From positions 42,800 to 106,799 of the forward strand of contig CALDYP010000022.1 of assembly GCA_937944445.1 (NCBI GenBank): a DNA stretch of 64,000 nt. Direction: 5' to 3'. The notes beneath the pieces were generated by a model, which saw only the letters and a list, made by a program, of their open reading frames with translations, had not been told where the DNA came from and made no database searches. Every line of letters starts with the position of its first letter. Position 1 is the first letter of the stretch. Positions 53,042-63,711 of the stretch are shown one piece after another. The position numbers were made by a program, and so were the translations under genes. The stretch comes from an uncultured Anaerolineae bacterium (GTDB lineage Bacteria; Chloroflexota; Anaerolineae; Aggregatilineales; Phototrophicaceae).

Positions 53042-53102
53042 AAAACGTTGTCCTTAATCAACGAAGGCAAAATATTCTTTAAAGCTGCTAGTTGTTTTGC
53101 TT

Positions 53103-53153
53103 GCTTTCGTTTACTTTCACATGGACTATAACGCGCTCACACAGGCTTGTCAA
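53103..53153 (-). promoter_or_regulatory. rhaEW operon promoter and DeoR-type operator
   Basis: On the minus strand TTGACA (53148-53153), 17 bases, TATAGT (53125-53130): a near-consensus promoter. Directly over the expected start lies GTGAAAGTAAACGAAAGC (53103-53120 on the minus strand). It contains the 10-mer AAACGAAAGC found at 41931. A repressor here would block transcription. Confidence 0.7.
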
Positions 53154-53181
53154 GTTTGTGCGAGATGTCACAGAAGGGCCG

Positions 53182-53970
53182 CTAAACGGCCTCTACGCTC
53201 ACCTGTTCCACCTCAACGTTGTGCTGCCGCAGATGCTCAACCGCCTCGCATGGCAGGCGCGTCGTGGTGAAGAGGGTATGTATTTCGCTCGGCTGGGCCA
53301 GCGTGAACGGGGCCACCCGCCCCCACTTGACGTCGTCCAGCAGGTAGTGCACGCGCAGGCAGCGGCTCATCAGGGCGCGCTTCATGGTGGCTTCCTCTTG
53401 GCTGCTCTCGGTTGCCCCGGTCTCAATCGTCATGCCGTGCGCGCTGAAAAAGCCGCTGTTGATGTGAATGTCTGGCAGGTTTTGCGGGCTGCCGACCAGC
53501 GCGATGCTGTCACGGCGCAGCACGCCGCCGGGCATGATGACCTGAATCTGCGGCGCGTCCAGCAGCGCTTGGCTGATGGCGATGCTGTGGGTGACGACGA
53601 TCAAGCGCGGGATCTCGCGCAGGTAGGGCAGCATGGCGAAGATCGTCGTGCTCGAGTCCAGCGCGACAGTGTGGCCGGGCTGGATCAGGCGAGCAGCCGC
53701 GCGCGCCAGCGCATCCTTCACCTCGCGGCGTTCGCGCTGCCGCACGTCAAATGTCAGCTCTGGGGCGGCAGGGTGCTTGCGCGGCATGATCGCCCCACCG
53801 TGGGTGCGCTCTAGCAACCGCTCTTCTTCCAACGCGCGCAAATCCTGCCGAATCGTCACTGCGCTGACTTGTAGGCGCTGGCTCAACTCGTTGACGGATA
53901 CGCGGCCCTGCTCTCGGAGCGCTTCAAGGATCGTGCGCCGCCGCTCAGTCATAAACAGAGGTTCAGTCAT
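53182..53970 (-). CDS. DeoR-family regulator, probable rhamnose repressor
   Basis: About 262 residues. The N-terminal DeoR helix-turn-helix is clear (RRRTILEALREQGRVSVNEL, then LQVSAVTIRQDLRALEEE, HGGA), followed by the sugar-phosphate-sensing isomerase-like domain (ALDSSTTIFAMLPYL, IVVTHSIAISQAL, PGGVLRRDSIALVG). It sits between the divergent rhaI and the rhaEW operon. DeoR proteins of this type usually release DNA on binding a phosphorylated sugar intermediate. Starts at 53979, 53970 and 53952 are all possible; upstream in-frame sequence to 54108 is probably untranslated. Gene context makes it the rhamnose regulator. Confidence 0.88.
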   Translation of the reverse strand: MTEPLFMTERRRTILEALREQGRVSVNELSQRLQVSAVTIRQDLRALEEERLLERTHGGAIMPRKHPAAPELTFDVRQRERREVKDALARAAARLIQPGHTVALDSSTTIFAMLPYLREIPRLIVVTHSIAISQALLDAPQIQVIMPGGVLRRDSIALVGSPQNLPDIHINSGFFSAHGMTIETGATESSQEEATMKRALMSRCLRVHYLLDDVKWGRVAPFTLAQPSEIHTLFTTTRLPCEAVEHLRQHNVEVEQVSVEAV

Positions 53971-53999
53971 GTAGCACATGCTTTCCCAACTTGTTAAAA

Positions 54000-54048
54000 T
54001 GAAACATATTGAAAGTAAAAATAATGGTGTCTTTTTCATCATTATAAA
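54000..54048. promoter_or_regulatory. rhaI / DeoR divergent promoter region with operator
   Basis: A minus-strand TATAAT (54041-54046) serves the regulator and a plus-strand TATAAA (54043-54048) could serve rhaI. GAAAGTAAAAATAA (54011-54024) shares nine bases with the rhaEW operator and lies between the regulator's promoter and its gene, fitting autoregulation. Confidence 0.5.
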
Positions 54049-54120
54049 CAAATTACGATTTGCGCAATTCAACCCTTGATGAGAAAGCACGCCCGCCCAT
54101 TCAATCAACGGAGGTGAACG

Positions 54121-55338
54121 ATGTCGTATCTAGCGCAGTATCACGCCCTTGCCGAGCGTCTGACGCAGCAGGGGCTGGACGTAGAGGCGATCAAAGCCAA
54201 GCTCAAGCAGCAGCACATCGAGACGCCCTCATGGGGCTACGGCAACAGCGGCACGCGCTTCAAAGTGTTCCCGTGGCCGGGCGCGGCGCGCACCGCTTAT
54301 GAGAAGATCGCCGACGCGGCTTATATCCACCAATTGACAGGCGTCGCCCCGTCCGTCGCGCTGCACATCCCGTGGGACAAAGTGGACGACTGGGGCGCGT
54401 TGAAGCAGTACGCCGCTGAACAGGGCATCACGCTGGGGGCGATCAACCCCAACGTGTTCCAAGATGAACAGTACAAGCTGGGCAGCATCTGCCACCCCAG
54501 CCCCGCCGTGCGCGAGGCAGCCATCGCCCACATGGTGGAATGCTGCGAGATCATGCAGCAGACGGGCAGCACCCTGCTCAGCCTGTGGTTTGCCGACGGC
54601 ACGAACTACGCTGGGCAGGACAGCATCCGCGCGCGCAAGCACCGCCTTGAGCAGGGACTCGCTGAGGTCTACAAGCACCTGCCACCCAACAGCCGCATGT
54701 TGATCGAGTACAAGTTCTTCGAGCCGGCCTTCTACCACACCGACCTCGCCGATTGGGGCATGGCCTACGCGACCGCGCTCAAGCTGGGGCCACAAGCCGA
54801 GGTACTCGTGGACACCGGCCACCACGCGCACGGCACGAACATCGCCCACATCGTCGCCTTCTTGCTAGATGAGGGGCGGCTGGGCGGCTTTCACTTCAAC
54901 GCGCGCCGCTACGACGACGACGATCTAATCGTCGGGACGAACAACCCGCTGGAGCTGTTTGAGATCTTCGTAGAACTCGTCAGCGCGGGCGAACGCAGCG
55001 CCAACGTCGCCTACATGATCGACCAGAGCCACAACATCGAACCCAAGCTGGAGGCGATGCTGCTGAGCGTGATGAACTGCCAAACGGCCTACGCCAAAGC
55101 GCTCATCGTACAGTACGACCGCTTGGCCAAGCTCCAAGCGGCTGGGGACGTGCTGGGGGCCCAGCAGGTGCTAGCCGAAGCGTTCGAAACGGACGTGCGC
55201 CCGCTGCTGGCGCAGGTGCGCGTGGAGCTGGGGCGCGACCCTGACCCGCTGGCCCACTACCGCCGCGACGACTACGCTGCCCGCGTCGCTAGAGAGCGCG
55301 GCGCTGTCAGTCCCGCTGGCAGCGGCTACCCGGGCTAA
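54121..55338 (+). CDS. rhaI: L-rhamnose isomerase (RhaI type)
   Basis: A 405-residue isomerase converting L-rhamnose to L-rhamnulose, of the TIM-barrel type found in Pseudomonas stutzeri and rhizobia rather than E. coli RhaA. Diagnostic parts are [52 protein letters not shown], metal-binding [14 protein letters not shown] and [12 protein letters not shown], and [20 protein letters not shown] lies five bases before the ATG. It is the only plus-strand gene of the locus core and is divergent from the DeoR gene. It starts the rhamnose pathway. Confidence 0.93.
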   Translation: MSYLAQYHALAERLTQQGLDVEAIKAKLKQQHIETPSWGYGNSGTRFKVFPWPGAARTAYEKIADAAYIHQLTGVAPSVALHIPWDKVDDWGALKQYAAEQGITLGAINPNVFQDEQYKLGSICHPSPAVREAAIAHMVECCEIMQQTGSTLLSLWFADGTNYAGQDSIRARKHRLEQGLAEVYKHLPPNSRMLIEYKFFEPAFYHTDLADWGMAYATALKLGPQAEVLVDTGHHAHGTNIAHIVAFLLDEGRLGGFHFNARRYDDDDLIVGTNNPLELFEIFVELVSAGERSANVAYMIDQSHNIEPKLEAMLLSVMNCQTAYAKALIVQYDRLAKLQAAGDVLGAQQVLAEAFETDVRPLLAQVRVELGRDPDPLAHYRRDDYAARVARERGAVSPAGSGYPG

Positions 55339-55351
55339 CGCCTGTCATACC

Positions 55352-55379
55352 GTAGGGGCATGGCATGCCATGCCCTCAC
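55352..55379. repeat. GTAGGG-type palindrome, copy 3
   Basis: GTAGGGGC begins at 55352 and the perfect 20-bp palindrome GGGCATGGCATGCCATGCCC fills 55356-55375. It lies between the convergent rhaI and HAD genes and could act as a two-way terminator. Its start and symmetry relate it to the elements at 33891 and 38660. Confidence 0.7.
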
Positions 55380-55382
55380 AAT

Positions 55383-56042
55383 TCACGGCGTCAGACGATC
55401 CAACAACGCCGCCGTGAAGTCCTCGAGCGTGCTGATCTGAGCGTCCGCCAGCGCCGCCGCCTCGGGTGCGAGCGGGAAATCAGGCGAGGGCGCGGCTACT
55501 GCCATCATCCCCGCTGCCTTCAGCGCGCGGATCCCTGCAGCGGAGTCCTCCACGCCGAGCGCGTGTGACGGGCGCGCGTTGAACCGCCGCAGCGCCTCGA
55601 TGTAGATGTCTGGGGCGGGCTTGCCGTGGGGGATGTCGTCGCCGTAGACGATCTCTTCAAACACGGCGTCTAACCCGCTGACCTGCATCACATGCTGGAT
55701 GAGCGCCGTCGGCGAGCCAGAGGCCAACCCGCAGCGCGTGCGGCTCGCGGCCAAACGCACTGCCTCCACCGCCCCCGCCCGCAAGGGCAGCCGCTGCGAG
55801 TAGAGCGCCTTCATGCGCTCCAGCATCTCGTCGATGATCGCCTCAAGGCTCTCGTGGAGCTGCATGCGTTCCTTCATCACCGCTGCCCACGCTGTTGTAG
55901 CGCGCCCCATCGCTGCGCGCTGGTCGTCGTCCGTCCACGTTTTGCCACGATCCGCAGCAAACGCCACGCGCGCCTGAAACCAGTAGACTTCGCTGTCTAC
56001 CAGCACCCCGTCCATGTCAAAGATCACTGCGTCTAGCGGCAT
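55383..56042 (-). CDS. HAD-superfamily sugar phosphatase/phosphomutase-like
   Basis: A 219-residue HAD subfamily IA enzyme close to beta-phosphoglucomutase and sugar phosphatases. Motif I FDMDGVLVDSE (about 7-17), motif II GLASGSPTAL, motif III HGKPAPDIYIEAL and motif IV GVEDSAAGIRAL are intact, with a helical cap between. Last gene of the minus-strand sugar operon, 23 bases after the PfkB gene. It may remove phosphate from a dead-end sugar phosphate or act as a mutase. Confidence 0.88.
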   Translation of the reverse strand: MPLDAVIFDMDGVLVDSEVYWFQARVAFAADRGKTWTDDDQRAAMGRATTAWAAVMKERMQLHESLEAIIDEMLERMKALYSQRLPLRAGAVEAVRLAASRTRCGLASGSPTALIQHVMQVSGLDAVFEEIVYGDDIPHGKPAPDIYIEALRRFNARPSHALGVEDSAAGIRALKAAGMMAVAAPSPDFPLAPEAAALADAQISTLEDFTAALLDRLTP

Positions 56043-56065
56043 CCTATGTCCTTTTGAGTGAGTGA

Positions 56066-57163
56066 TTAGATCAATGGGGGCTGGGTCGGCCAACCCGCGT
56101 TGAGGCGCTCCAGCGTGGCCTCGTATGTGCGCACGCCGCTGAAGGCGTCGGCGGCTTCCACGTTGCACGCGCCCACCGCTGCCGCCAGACGCAGGCACTC
56201 TGCCGGCGGCAGCCCGCGCAGCATCCCCGTGAGCAAGCCGGCGTAGGCGCAGTCGCCCGCGCCAGTTGCCCCCACCACCTGCACGACGAACGCCGGTTGA
56301 TAGCCTGTGAAGCCGCACCACGCCTGCGCGTCTAATGCGGCCCGACCGCGCGACAGGCGAGCGCTGTCGTCAGTCGTTTGGAGGTACATGCCCGCCTCAC
56401 CCAGCTTGAAACCGACCACCGCCGCGCCCATGCTCAACAGTTCAGCGGCCAAGTCGCGCAGGTAGGCCAGCGTCAGATGTTCCAGCGCCCGCCCACCCCA
56501 GCGGTCATAGTCCGCCCGCCGCAGCATGAACAGCAGTTCCTCCACACTCGGGACGAACACATCGACGTAGGGCAGCGCCCGCCGCAGCGCCTCACGCCAG
56601 TTGACGCGCCCGCTCGCGCCGTTCGGGTCGGGGTGCGCCATGTCGAGCGAGGTAAGCACCCCCTGCGCTTGGATCATCTGGTAGAGCGACGCCAGCGGCG
56701 CGCCGTCATCCACCGTCAGCGCGGGCAGCAGCGGCGGGTAGCCCAAGTGGAAGATGCGCGCTTGCGCTGTCTGCGCGAGGTCGATGTGCTGCGCAGTGAA
56801 GGTAGCGTTGTTGCCGGTGTAGTGCAAAAAGATACGATCCTGCCCCTGCGCCGAGAGCACTACCGAGTACGATGAGCTGTGGCCGGCCTCGGCGCGGATG
56901 GTGTCGTCTGACACGCCGTGCCCGCGTAGGATCGTGCGGATGATCTGCGCGGTCAGGTCGTCGCCCAGCGCCGCCATGAGCTTGACGTCCACGCCCAGCC
57001 GATGCAGCGCCAACCCCACGTTCGAGACCGCCCCGCCCGTCGCAAACGTCAGCGGCCCCACCTCGAACAGCTTCCCCGGCGAGGCCAGCGCCTGCGGCGG
57101 CAGGTGCTGCATCGCAGGCAGGATGTCTAGGCACAAGTGGCCAGCCACGATCACATCAGTCAT
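56066..57163 (-). CDS. PfkB-family carbohydrate kinase
   Basis: A 365-residue ribokinase-fold kinase. N-terminal VAGHLCLDILP, substrate loop ATGGAVSNVGLALHRLG, YSVVLSAQGQDRIFLH lid and the catalytic VGATGAGDCAYAGLLTGM. It is longer than standard members because of an insert in the second half. It lies between a LacD-like aldolase gene (11 bases upstream) and the HAD gene. Kinase plus LacD-like aldolase mirrors the tagatose-6-phosphate LacC/LacD pair. The exact sugar is unknown. Confidence 0.88.
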   Translation of the reverse strand: MTDVIVAGHLCLDILPAMQHLPPQALASPGKLFEVGPLTFATGGAVSNVGLALHRLGVDVKLMAALGDDLTAQIIRTILRGHGVSDDTIRAEAGHSSSYSVVLSAQGQDRIFLHYTGNNATFTAQHIDLAQTAQARIFHLGYPPLLPALTVDDGAPLASLYQMIQAQGVLTSLDMAHPDPNGASGRVNWREALRRALPYVDVFVPSVEELLFMLRRADYDRWGGRALEHLTLAYLRDLAAELLSMGAAVVGFKLGEAGMYLQTTDDSARLSRGRAALDAQAWCGFTGYQPAFVVQVVGATGAGDCAYAGLLTGMLRGLPPAECLRLAAAVGACNVEAADAFSGVRTYEATLERLNAGWPTQPPLI

Positions 57164-57173
57164 AAGGCGTTCC

Positions 57174-58142
57174 TCAAGCGTCGTATTGGGCGTACCAGCC
57201 CTTTTCCAGCGTCACAGGGTGATAGAAGTCCGTCCACGGGCGGGCGTGCTGCGCCGCAATGGCGTTGAGCCGCTCCACGCGCTCGCGGGCGGTCGTCGTG
57301 AGGAACGCGGCGCGTTCGGCAGGGGGCATCACGACGCACTCTTTCCAGATGGCGCGCCCCGCTAGATAGCCGCTCGCCCCCTGCTGGCAGGCGATCAGCG
57401 TCTGCTCGGCAAAGGTCTCAAAGTCGACGCCCGCGCTCAACAGCACCCACGGCACGCTAGCCACCTCACTCACGGCGGCGCAGGCCGCGCGCCAGCGGTC
57501 GCGGTCGTGGTCGTGCTTGACCTCCAGCGGGAATTCCAGCTTGAGCACGTCAGGCTGCAGGGCGCTCAGGCGGCGCGCCGTCTCAACGACAACCTGCTGA
57601 CGAGTGGCGGCGAACTCGGCGCTCTCTTTCTTCACCGCCTTGTCGAGGCTGTAGCTCATCGGCTCAAGGTAGATCGGCAGGTCATAACGGTGACACTCGG
57701 CGATTAGGCCTGCGGTCATCTGCTCCAGCTCTTCAGCCAGCGCGCCGCTGTGCGGATGGTAGTACACCATGAGCTTGACGGCCTGCGCCCCCACGCGCTT
57801 GATCTTGGCGACGTTCCACGCGGGGTCAAACTCGGTCTTGCGGTAGGTTGAATCGCCGCTGTAGCCGCTCTTCTCGACGGAGAGCAGCAGGCCGCAGCCG
57901 CTCGCCATACGCTGCGACGCGGTGAGGCCATAGTCAGGGTCGAGCAGCACCGCGCTCACGAACGGCGAGAGCGCCTCGACCACCTCACCCTTGATGGCGG
58001 CGGCAGCGGCGTAGTCTGTGCCAGCCGGCAGCATCTCAGCGTAGCTGCCGCGCTGGTCAAACGCCAAGATCGTAAACACATGGCGAAAAGTGCTGGTGTT
58101 TTGTAAGCCGCGCCAGCGTCCGGGCGTGAGAGTGTACGTCAT
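57174..58142 (-). CDS. LacD/YihT-like class I aldolase
   Basis: A 322-residue class I aldolase of the tagatose-1,6-bisphosphate/sulfofructose-phosphate aldolase family. Evidence: FTILAFDQRGSYAEML, VSAVLLDPDYG, AQAVKLMVYYHP (likely Schiff-base Lys), YLEPMSYS, VLKLEFPLE and SAGVDFETFAEQ with GASGYLAGRAIWKE. It cleaves a ketose phosphate to DHAP plus an aldehyde. Whether the substrate is tagatose-bisphosphate, sulfofructose-1-phosphate or another ketose-1-phosphate cannot be read directly. The ATG at 58142 begins MTYTLTPGRW; upstream in-frame sequence is the shadow of the isomerase gene. Confidence 0.87.
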   Translation of the reverse strand: MTYTLTPGRWRGLQNTSTFRHVFTILAFDQRGSYAEMLPAGTDYAAAAAIKGEVVEALSPFVSAVLLDPDYGLTASQRMASGCGLLLSVEKSGYSGDSTYRKTEFDPAWNVAKIKRVGAQAVKLMVYYHPHSGALAEELEQMTAGLIAECHRYDLPIYLEPMSYSLDKAVKKESAEFAATRQQVVVETARRLSALQPDVLKLEFPLEVKHDHDRDRWRAACAAVSEVASVPWVLLSAGVDFETFAEQTLIACQQGASGYLAGRAIWKECVVMPPAERAAFLTTTARERVERLNAIAAQHARPWTDFYHPVTLEKGWYAQYDA

Positions 58143-58162
58143 CAAGTTGCTCCGTTGTTGAG

Positions 58163-59930
<1,768 letters not shown>

Positions 59931-59934
<4 letters not shown>

Positions 59935-60776
59935 GAGGCGGCCTCGGCTTTCAGGTGCTGCGCTGCCTCGTCGGGGGTAGCGTTCTCGTGGACGATGGCC
60001 ATCAGCGCGCGCGTCATGCCCGCCGGGTTCGGGTGCTGGATGACGTTACGCCCGTAGACGATGCCCTTCGCCCCCTGCTGCATCAGGTCATACGTGCGTT
60101 GGAGGATCTCCGCGTCGGACACCTTGCCGCCGCCGCGCACCAAGACCGGCTTGCCCGCTGCCACCTCGATCACGCGGTGATACTCGCTCACGTCGTCAGT
60201 CGGGTCGGCTTTGATGATGTCCGCCCCTAGTTCAATCGCTTGGCGCACGAGCGGCAGGATCTTGTCGATGTCGCCGTCCACCATGTAGCCGCCCGCTTTC
60301 GCGTTGTCCTGCATCACTAGCGGCTCGACCATGAGCGGCATCCCGTAGCGCTCACACTGCGGCTTGAGCGCCATGATGTTCTGCACGCACTGTTCCCACA
60401 CCTCCGGCTGATCGGGCAGCATGAACAGGTTGGCCACGACGCAGGCCGCGTCAAGGCGCAGCGCCTGCTCCAGCGGCTCGTGAATCATGCGGCTGTAGAG
60501 CGTGCGCGGCAGCTGCTTGCCGTAGAGGTTGGCGATGTCGGTGCGCAGGACGAGGGCGGGCTTGCGCTTGCCGGCGATGCGCTGAAGGATGGGCGCTTGC
60601 CCCACGCTGAGCTGGATCGCGTCCGGGTCGGCGTCTACCAGCGTGTCGATCACGCGGGGCATGTTCTCGATGTCGGTCAAGAAGCTGCGTTCGCCGAAGA
60701 AACCGTGATCGACGGCCACATCAAAACACTTGCCGTCCGGGGCGAACAGTCGATTCATGCGATAGGCGGTGCTCAT
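59931..60776 (-). CDS. FbaB/LsrF-type class I aldolase
   Basis: A 281-residue DeoC/FbaB/LacD-superfamily aldolase (DhnA-like). Key parts are CFDVAVDHGFFGE, IQLSVGQAPILQ, VVANLFMLPD, MVEPLVMQD, the Schiff-base lysine in ADIIKADPTDD and the phosphate site VRGGGKVSD with QGAKGIVYGRNVIQH. It splits or forms a ketose phosphate. AAGGAGAT before 60776 fixes the start. It is a second, distant class I aldolase in the same operon as the LacD-like one. Confidence 0.88.
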
Positions 60777-60790
60777 AATGGATCTCCTTG

Positions 60791-61747
60791 TCATGGGTGT
60801 GATGTGAACTGCTGGATGAAAGACTGCACGTGCTCTAGATGGAACGCGCCGGACATCGGGCCGCGCCGCGTGACGGCCAGCGCGCCGCAGGCATTCGCAA
60901 AGCGTACCGCGTCCGCCAGCGCATCGCCCGCCAACCAGCGCACGAGAAAGCCCGCGTCGAAGCAGTCCCCTGCGCCGGTGGGGTCAACTTCCTCCACAGA
61001 GAACGCCGGAACGTGTTCCCAACGCCCGTGGTGATAGACCTTTGCGCCCTGCGCGCCCTGCGTGACGACGATGATCTGATTAGGGTTCAAACGGGTGAGG
61101 GCGGCCACAGCGCGCTCGTCGTCGGGCTGGCCGGTCAGCAGATGCAATTCCTCCTGCGTCGGCATCAGCACGTCCGCTGCCATGATGAACGGCTCGAACG
61201 CGGCGCGGGCGTGCTCCAGCGGCATCAACTGCGCGCGCAGGTTCGGGTCAAAGCTCACCTTTGCGCCGTGATGCTGCGCCTGATGCAGCGCCAACCGTCC
61301 GACGTCCAGCATGTCCGCGCTCAGGGAGAGCGTAGACCCCATCAAGTGGAGGCACTTCAAGCCGTCGAAGAGCGCCGCTTCTAGCTGAATCGGGGCGATC
61401 TGGCCGCTGGCAGCGTGCCGCGCGTGAAAGACGAACTCGCGGCTGCCGTCGTGATTGTAGGCGATAAAGGCGACGCCCGTCGCATACTCAGGCAGGACGC
61501 GCAGGCCGCGCAAGTCCAGCCCATCGGCGGCGAGCTGCGCCCACACAGCGCGCCCAAAGGCGTCATCCCCGACTGTGCCGACTGCTGCCACCTTTGCGCC
61601 CAAGCGCGCCGCCTGCACCGCGAAGATAAAGGGCGCGCCGCTCGGGAACGGGCCTTCGAACGGCCCGGGCTGATCGAGCGGCTGGCCGACCTCTGGCCGC
61701 ATCACCTCCACCAGCGCCTCGCCCAGCGTGAGGATGTCTAAGCTCAT
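60791..61747 (-). CDS. PfkB-family sugar kinase (KdgK-like)
   Basis: A 318-residue ribokinase-fold kinase. It begins DILTLGEALVEVMRP, typical of 2-keto-3-deoxygluconate/fructo-kinases, with ATGVAFIAYNHDGSREFVFH, FDPNLRAQLMP and the catalytic VDPTGAGDCFDAGFLVRWL. GGAGG before 61747 sets the start. It follows the ATPase gene and precedes the FbaB-like gene. With the 56066 protein the operon encodes two kinases, so sequential phosphorylation at two positions is possible. Confidence 0.88.
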   Translation of the reverse strand: MSLDILTLGEALVEVMRPEVGQPLDQPGPFEGPFPSGAPFIFAVQAARLGAKVAAVGTVGDDAFGRAVWAQLAADGLDLRGLRVLPEYATGVAFIAYNHDGSREFVFHARHAASGQIAPIQLEAALFDGLKCLHLMGSTLSLSADMLDVGRLALHQAQHHGAKVSFDPNLRAQLMPLEHARAAFEPFIMAADVLMPTQEELHLLTGQPDDERAVAALTRLNPNQIIVVTQGAQGAKVYHHGRWEHVPAFSVEEVDPTGAGDCFDAGFLVRWLAGDALADAVRFANACGALAVTRRGPMSGAFHLEHVQSFIQQFTSHP

Positions 61748-61765
61748 CGCGGCCTCCATCGATCT

Positions 61766-62521
61766 CTAAGACATTTCACCCGCGCCGATGATGTGCTTGA
61801 CGAGCAGATCAACGGTTGCTTCCGCGCGGGGAACGTTGGCAGCCACCCGCCCACGCAGCATCACCACCATCCGATCTGCCACGTCCATCACGTCTTGCAT
61901 CGTGTGGCTGATGAGGATGATCGGAATCCCTTGATCGCGCAGCGTGCGGATCACCTCCAACACTTTGCGCTGCTCCGGCACGCCGAGCGCCGCCGTCGGC
62001 TCGTCCATGATGATCAGCCGCGCGTTCCAGTAGATCGCGCGCGCAATCGCTACCGCTTGGCGCTGCCCGCCGGATAGGTTGACGAGCTTCTGCCGCAGTG
62101 ACGGGATGTGAATGTCCAGCTTCTGCAGCGCTTTGGCCGCCTCCGCGCGCATGTAGTCATCATCAGTTACCGGGATCAGCCCCAGCAGGCGCTTCTTCTT
62201 CTCTTTGCCGAGGAACACATTCGCGCCCACGTCGAGGTTTTCCGCCAGAGCGAGGTCTTGATAGATCGTCTCGATGCCGAGGCTGCGAATCGCCATCGGC
62301 GCTTGGCCGGTGATGTCGTGCCCGTTGAAGGTGATCTGCCCGTGATCAGGACGATACACCCCGCTGATGCACTTGATGAGCGTCGATTTGCCCGCGCCGT
62401 TGTCCCCTAGCAGCGCGACTACCTCACCCGCATTGACCCAAAAATCGACGTTGTTGAGCGCGGTCAGGCCGCCGAAGAACTTCGACACACCGCGCACCTT
62501 TAAGATGGGAGAGTCGCTCAT
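61766..62521 (-). CDS. Sugar ABC transporter ATP-binding protein (single domain)
   Basis: A 251-residue importer ATPase of the FrcA/XylG type, with one ABC domain only. Walker A LGDNGAGKST (about 37), Q loop region IETIYQDLALAENLDV, signature LSGGQRQAVAIARAI, Walker B IIMDEPTAALGV and H loop LISHTM. The YQDLAL motif is typical of monosaccharide ATPases such as FrcA. It would work as a homodimer with the 62518 permease. Its ATG overlaps the permease stop (ATGA). Confidence 0.92.
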   Translation of the reverse strand: MSDSPILKVRGVSKFFGGLTALNNVDFWVNAGEVVALLGDNGAGKSTLIKCISGVYRPDHGQITFNGHDITGQAPMAIRSLGIETIYQDLALAENLDVGANVFLGKEKKKRLLGLIPVTDDDYMRAEAAKALQKLDIHIPSLRQKLVNLSGGQRQAVAIARAIYWNARLIIMDEPTAALGVPEQRKVLEVIRTLRDQGIPIILISHTMQDVMDVADRMVVMLRGRVAANVPRAEATVDLLVKHIIGAGEMS

Positions 62522-63633
62522 GTGAGCTGCCGCCTTTCCAGTGACTGCTGAACGCGCCCAACCAGCACTGCTACGATGATGATCACGCCGACGATGATGA
62601 ACTGCCAAAGGGCGTCGATGTTGAGGATGACGAGGCCCGTCGTCAGCGTTGCGATAATTAGCGCCCCAACCACCGTGCCGCTCAAGCGTCCCTCGCCCCC
62701 GAACAAGTTCGTCCCGCCGATGACGACCGCCGCCACCGACGACAGCAGCGCTTGTTCGCCTGCCAACGGTGAGCCGCCCGTGAAGCGGAACACGTGCAAA
62801 ATGCCCGCGATGCTGGCGGTAAACGCAGAAATGCAGTAGATGATGAGCAGATGACGCTTGACATTGATGCCTGCGCGGATGGCCGCGTCCTCGTTGCCGC
62901 CGATCACATAAGTGTGCCGCCCGAACTGCGTCCGCCCTAAGATGAAGCCGAACACCAACACCACAATCGCCGCGATGAGGACTGGGTATGGCAGCAGCAA
63001 GTCCGTCCCGCGGAGCTGCAAAGGCGTCAAGTCGGCTGGTCGGCTGAAGAACACCAAGCCAATCTCTGGAATTGAATAGAGCAAGCTGCCGTTGCCAATG
63101 CTGCTGAGGCTGTCGCGCAGCGCCACCGGCAGCCCGCCGACCACCTGCTGACCATCTGTGAGCAAGAAAGACGCCCCGCGCACGATGCCGTACATGCCCA
63201 GCGTGGCGATGAACGGCGGCACTTTGACCCACGCGACCAAGTAGCCGTTGACCAGCCCGGGGATGATCGCTACCAGCATCCCCGACAGCACGCCTGCGGC
63301 AATTGCTACCTCAATCGCCGTCCCAGCCAGCGCCAGATCGCGCATGACCGTCGCGCAGATCACCGAGGCCAGCCCCACCGTGAAAGCAATCGAGAGGTCA
63401 ATCCCAGAGGTGATGATGACGTAAGTCTGCCCAACGGCCATCATCATCACCAGCGTGCTGGCCACCAAGATGTTAGAGAAGTTGCGAATTGTGAAGAAGC
63501 CGCGCCCGGTGAGGGAGAAAAAGATAACAATCGCAATCAGAAACAGATAAGTCCACGAGCTGGCGAGAAACTTCAGCCAAAAATCACGGCTTTGATACCA
63601 CGGAACTGCTGCGGTGCTCTTGCTCTTGTCCAT
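62518..63633 (-). CDS. Monosaccharide ABC transporter permease
   Basis: A 371-residue membrane subunit of the RbsC/XylH/FrcC family, about ten hydrophobic segments. Hallmarks: VGQTYVIITSGIDLSIAFTV (core TSGIDLSIAFTVG), YVIGGNEDAAIRAGINV and VVIGGTNLFGGEGRLSG. The ATG at 63633 begins MDKSKSTAAV; the in-frame region up to 63699 is the intercistronic hairpin. Only one permease gene is present, so it should form a homodimer. Confidence 0.9.
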   Translation of the reverse strand: MDKSKSTAAVPWYQSRDFWLKFLASSWTYLFLIAIVIFFSLTGRGFFTIRNFSNILVASTLVMMMAVGQTYVIITSGIDLSIAFTVGLASVICATVMRDLALAGTAIEVAIAAGVLSGMLVAIIPGLVNGYLVAWVKVPPFIATLGMYGIVRGASFLLTDGQQVVGGLPVALRDSLSSIGNGSLLYSIPEIGLVFFSRPADLTPLQLRGTDLLLPYPVLIAAIVVLVFGFILGRTQFGRHTYVIGGNEDAAIRAGINVKRHLLIIYCISAFTASIAGILHVFRFTGGSPLAGEQALLSSVAAVVIGGTNLFGGEGRLSGTVVGALIIATLTTGLVILNIDALWQFIIVGVIIIVAVLVGRVQQSLERRQLT

Positions 63634-63671
63634 TAATAAGCCTTCGTCGATGAAAGGTGGCAATTCGTAAA

Positions 63672-63701
63672 GGGTGGGGGCGAGTCTGCTCGTCCCCACC
63701 C
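63672..63701 (-). terminator. 13-bp intercistronic hairpin after binding-protein gene
   Basis: GGGTGGGGGCGAG (63672-63684) pairs with CTCGTCCCCACCC (63689-63701) over 13 bp with one G-T, around a four-base loop. On the transcribed minus strand it is followed by TTTACG. It lies between the binding-protein and permease genes and may lower downstream expression or protect the upstream mRNA. Confidence 0.65.
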
Positions 63702-63711
63702 CAAGAGGCGC

